The notes below the pieces were generated by a model. The model saw only the letters and a program-made list of their open reading frames with translations, was not told the origin of the DNA and did no database searches. From Methanobrevibacter_A acididurans (GTDB lineage Archaea; Methanobacteriota; Methanobacteria; Methanobacteriales; Methanobacteriaceae): DNA of 64,000 bases. The position numbers and the translations under genes were made by a program. Position 1 is the stretch's first letter, and the number at the start of each line of letters is the position of its first letter. Shown here piece by piece: positions 63,909 through 64,000 of the stretch. The stretch covers positions 1,054,001-1,118,000 of the forward strand of contig NZ_CP166991.1 of assembly GCF_046197875.1 (NCBI RefSeq), in the 5' to 3' direction.

Positions 63909-64000
63909 AAAGTATACTCCATTGTTTTTAATAATTTGTATTTAATTAAATAAAAAGAAACGATTAATTATCTTTTTATTTTAAAATTAGATTTATAAAA

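Overview
The window comes from a very AT-rich methanogenic archaeon of the order Methanobacteriales, most likely a Methanosphaera. The reasons are: pseudomurein-type Mur-ligase and MraY-like genes, two secreted proteins with pseudomurein-binding repeats and a peptidase C71/transglutaminase-like end, F420H2 oxidase (FprA), thermosome, PAN, archaeosine tRNA-guanine transglycosylase, archaeal NAC, NikR and HypE, plus families restricted to methanogens (DUF2115, a DUF356-like protein). Ribosome binding sites are GGTGA/GGAGG-like and TTG or GTG starts are common. Genus is an inference; no rRNA gene is present to test it.

Layout. 1-1733: 5' part of a DtxR-type metal regulator with a near-perfect operator palindrome, then an insertion sequence with an 8-bp target duplication and a frameshifted transposase. 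1764-6043: a 1,407-codon secreted wall protein whose frame has no ATG, GTG or TTG start at its signal peptide. 6817-15465: thermosome, AlkD-like repair protein, FprA, a serine-less alpha/beta hydrolase with a ProC-like reductase, a PH-domain membrane protein, a C/D box sRNA and PAN. 15671-16866: a second, intact insertion sequence with an 8-bp target duplication. 17070-20090: MBF1, a DUF356-like protein and two secreted proteins of unknown function.

20513-28830, all on the minus strand: nikR, methyltransferase, hydrogenase maturation protease, a pseudomurein-type module (ATP-grasp enzyme, MraY-like transferase, Mur ligase), then ogt and nreA. 28914-33195: DUF2115 protein, then pdxT overlapping a three-gene archaeal glutamate synthase. 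33511-42172: HEAT-repeat protein, isopropylmalate/homoisocitrate dehydrogenase, acyl-CoA synthetase, ArgB, methyltransferase, an anchored M14-like protein, a 35-residue basic protein and ArgJ. 42555-50932: small secreted proteins, a ribbon-helix-helix-like regulator with upstream repeats, an overlapping pair made of a Zc3h12a-like RNase and a membrane protein with a GGDD palm-like domain, a metallophosphoesterase, NAC, TgtA and a metallo-beta-lactamase-fold protein. 51086-63908: KTSC protein, a small membrane protein, RqcH/NEMF, a UPF0173 hydrolase, an eight-cluster polyferredoxin, CoaD, the second large wall protein, an RDD membrane protein and HypE.

Themes are wall synthesis together with wall remodelling, nitrogen and arginine metabolism (GltB parts, ArgB, ArgJ, PdxT), nickel/hydrogenase maturation (NikR, maturation protease, HypE), protein and RNA quality control (thermosome, PAN, NAC, RqcH, RNase) and DNA repair (AlkD-like, Ogt, NreA). 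The best candidate for something undescribed is the RNase plus membrane GGDD pair at 43573-45808. The other strong observations are the C/D sRNA, the two insertion sequences that share terminal bases and a hairpin over the transposase start, and the wall protein without a normal start codon.
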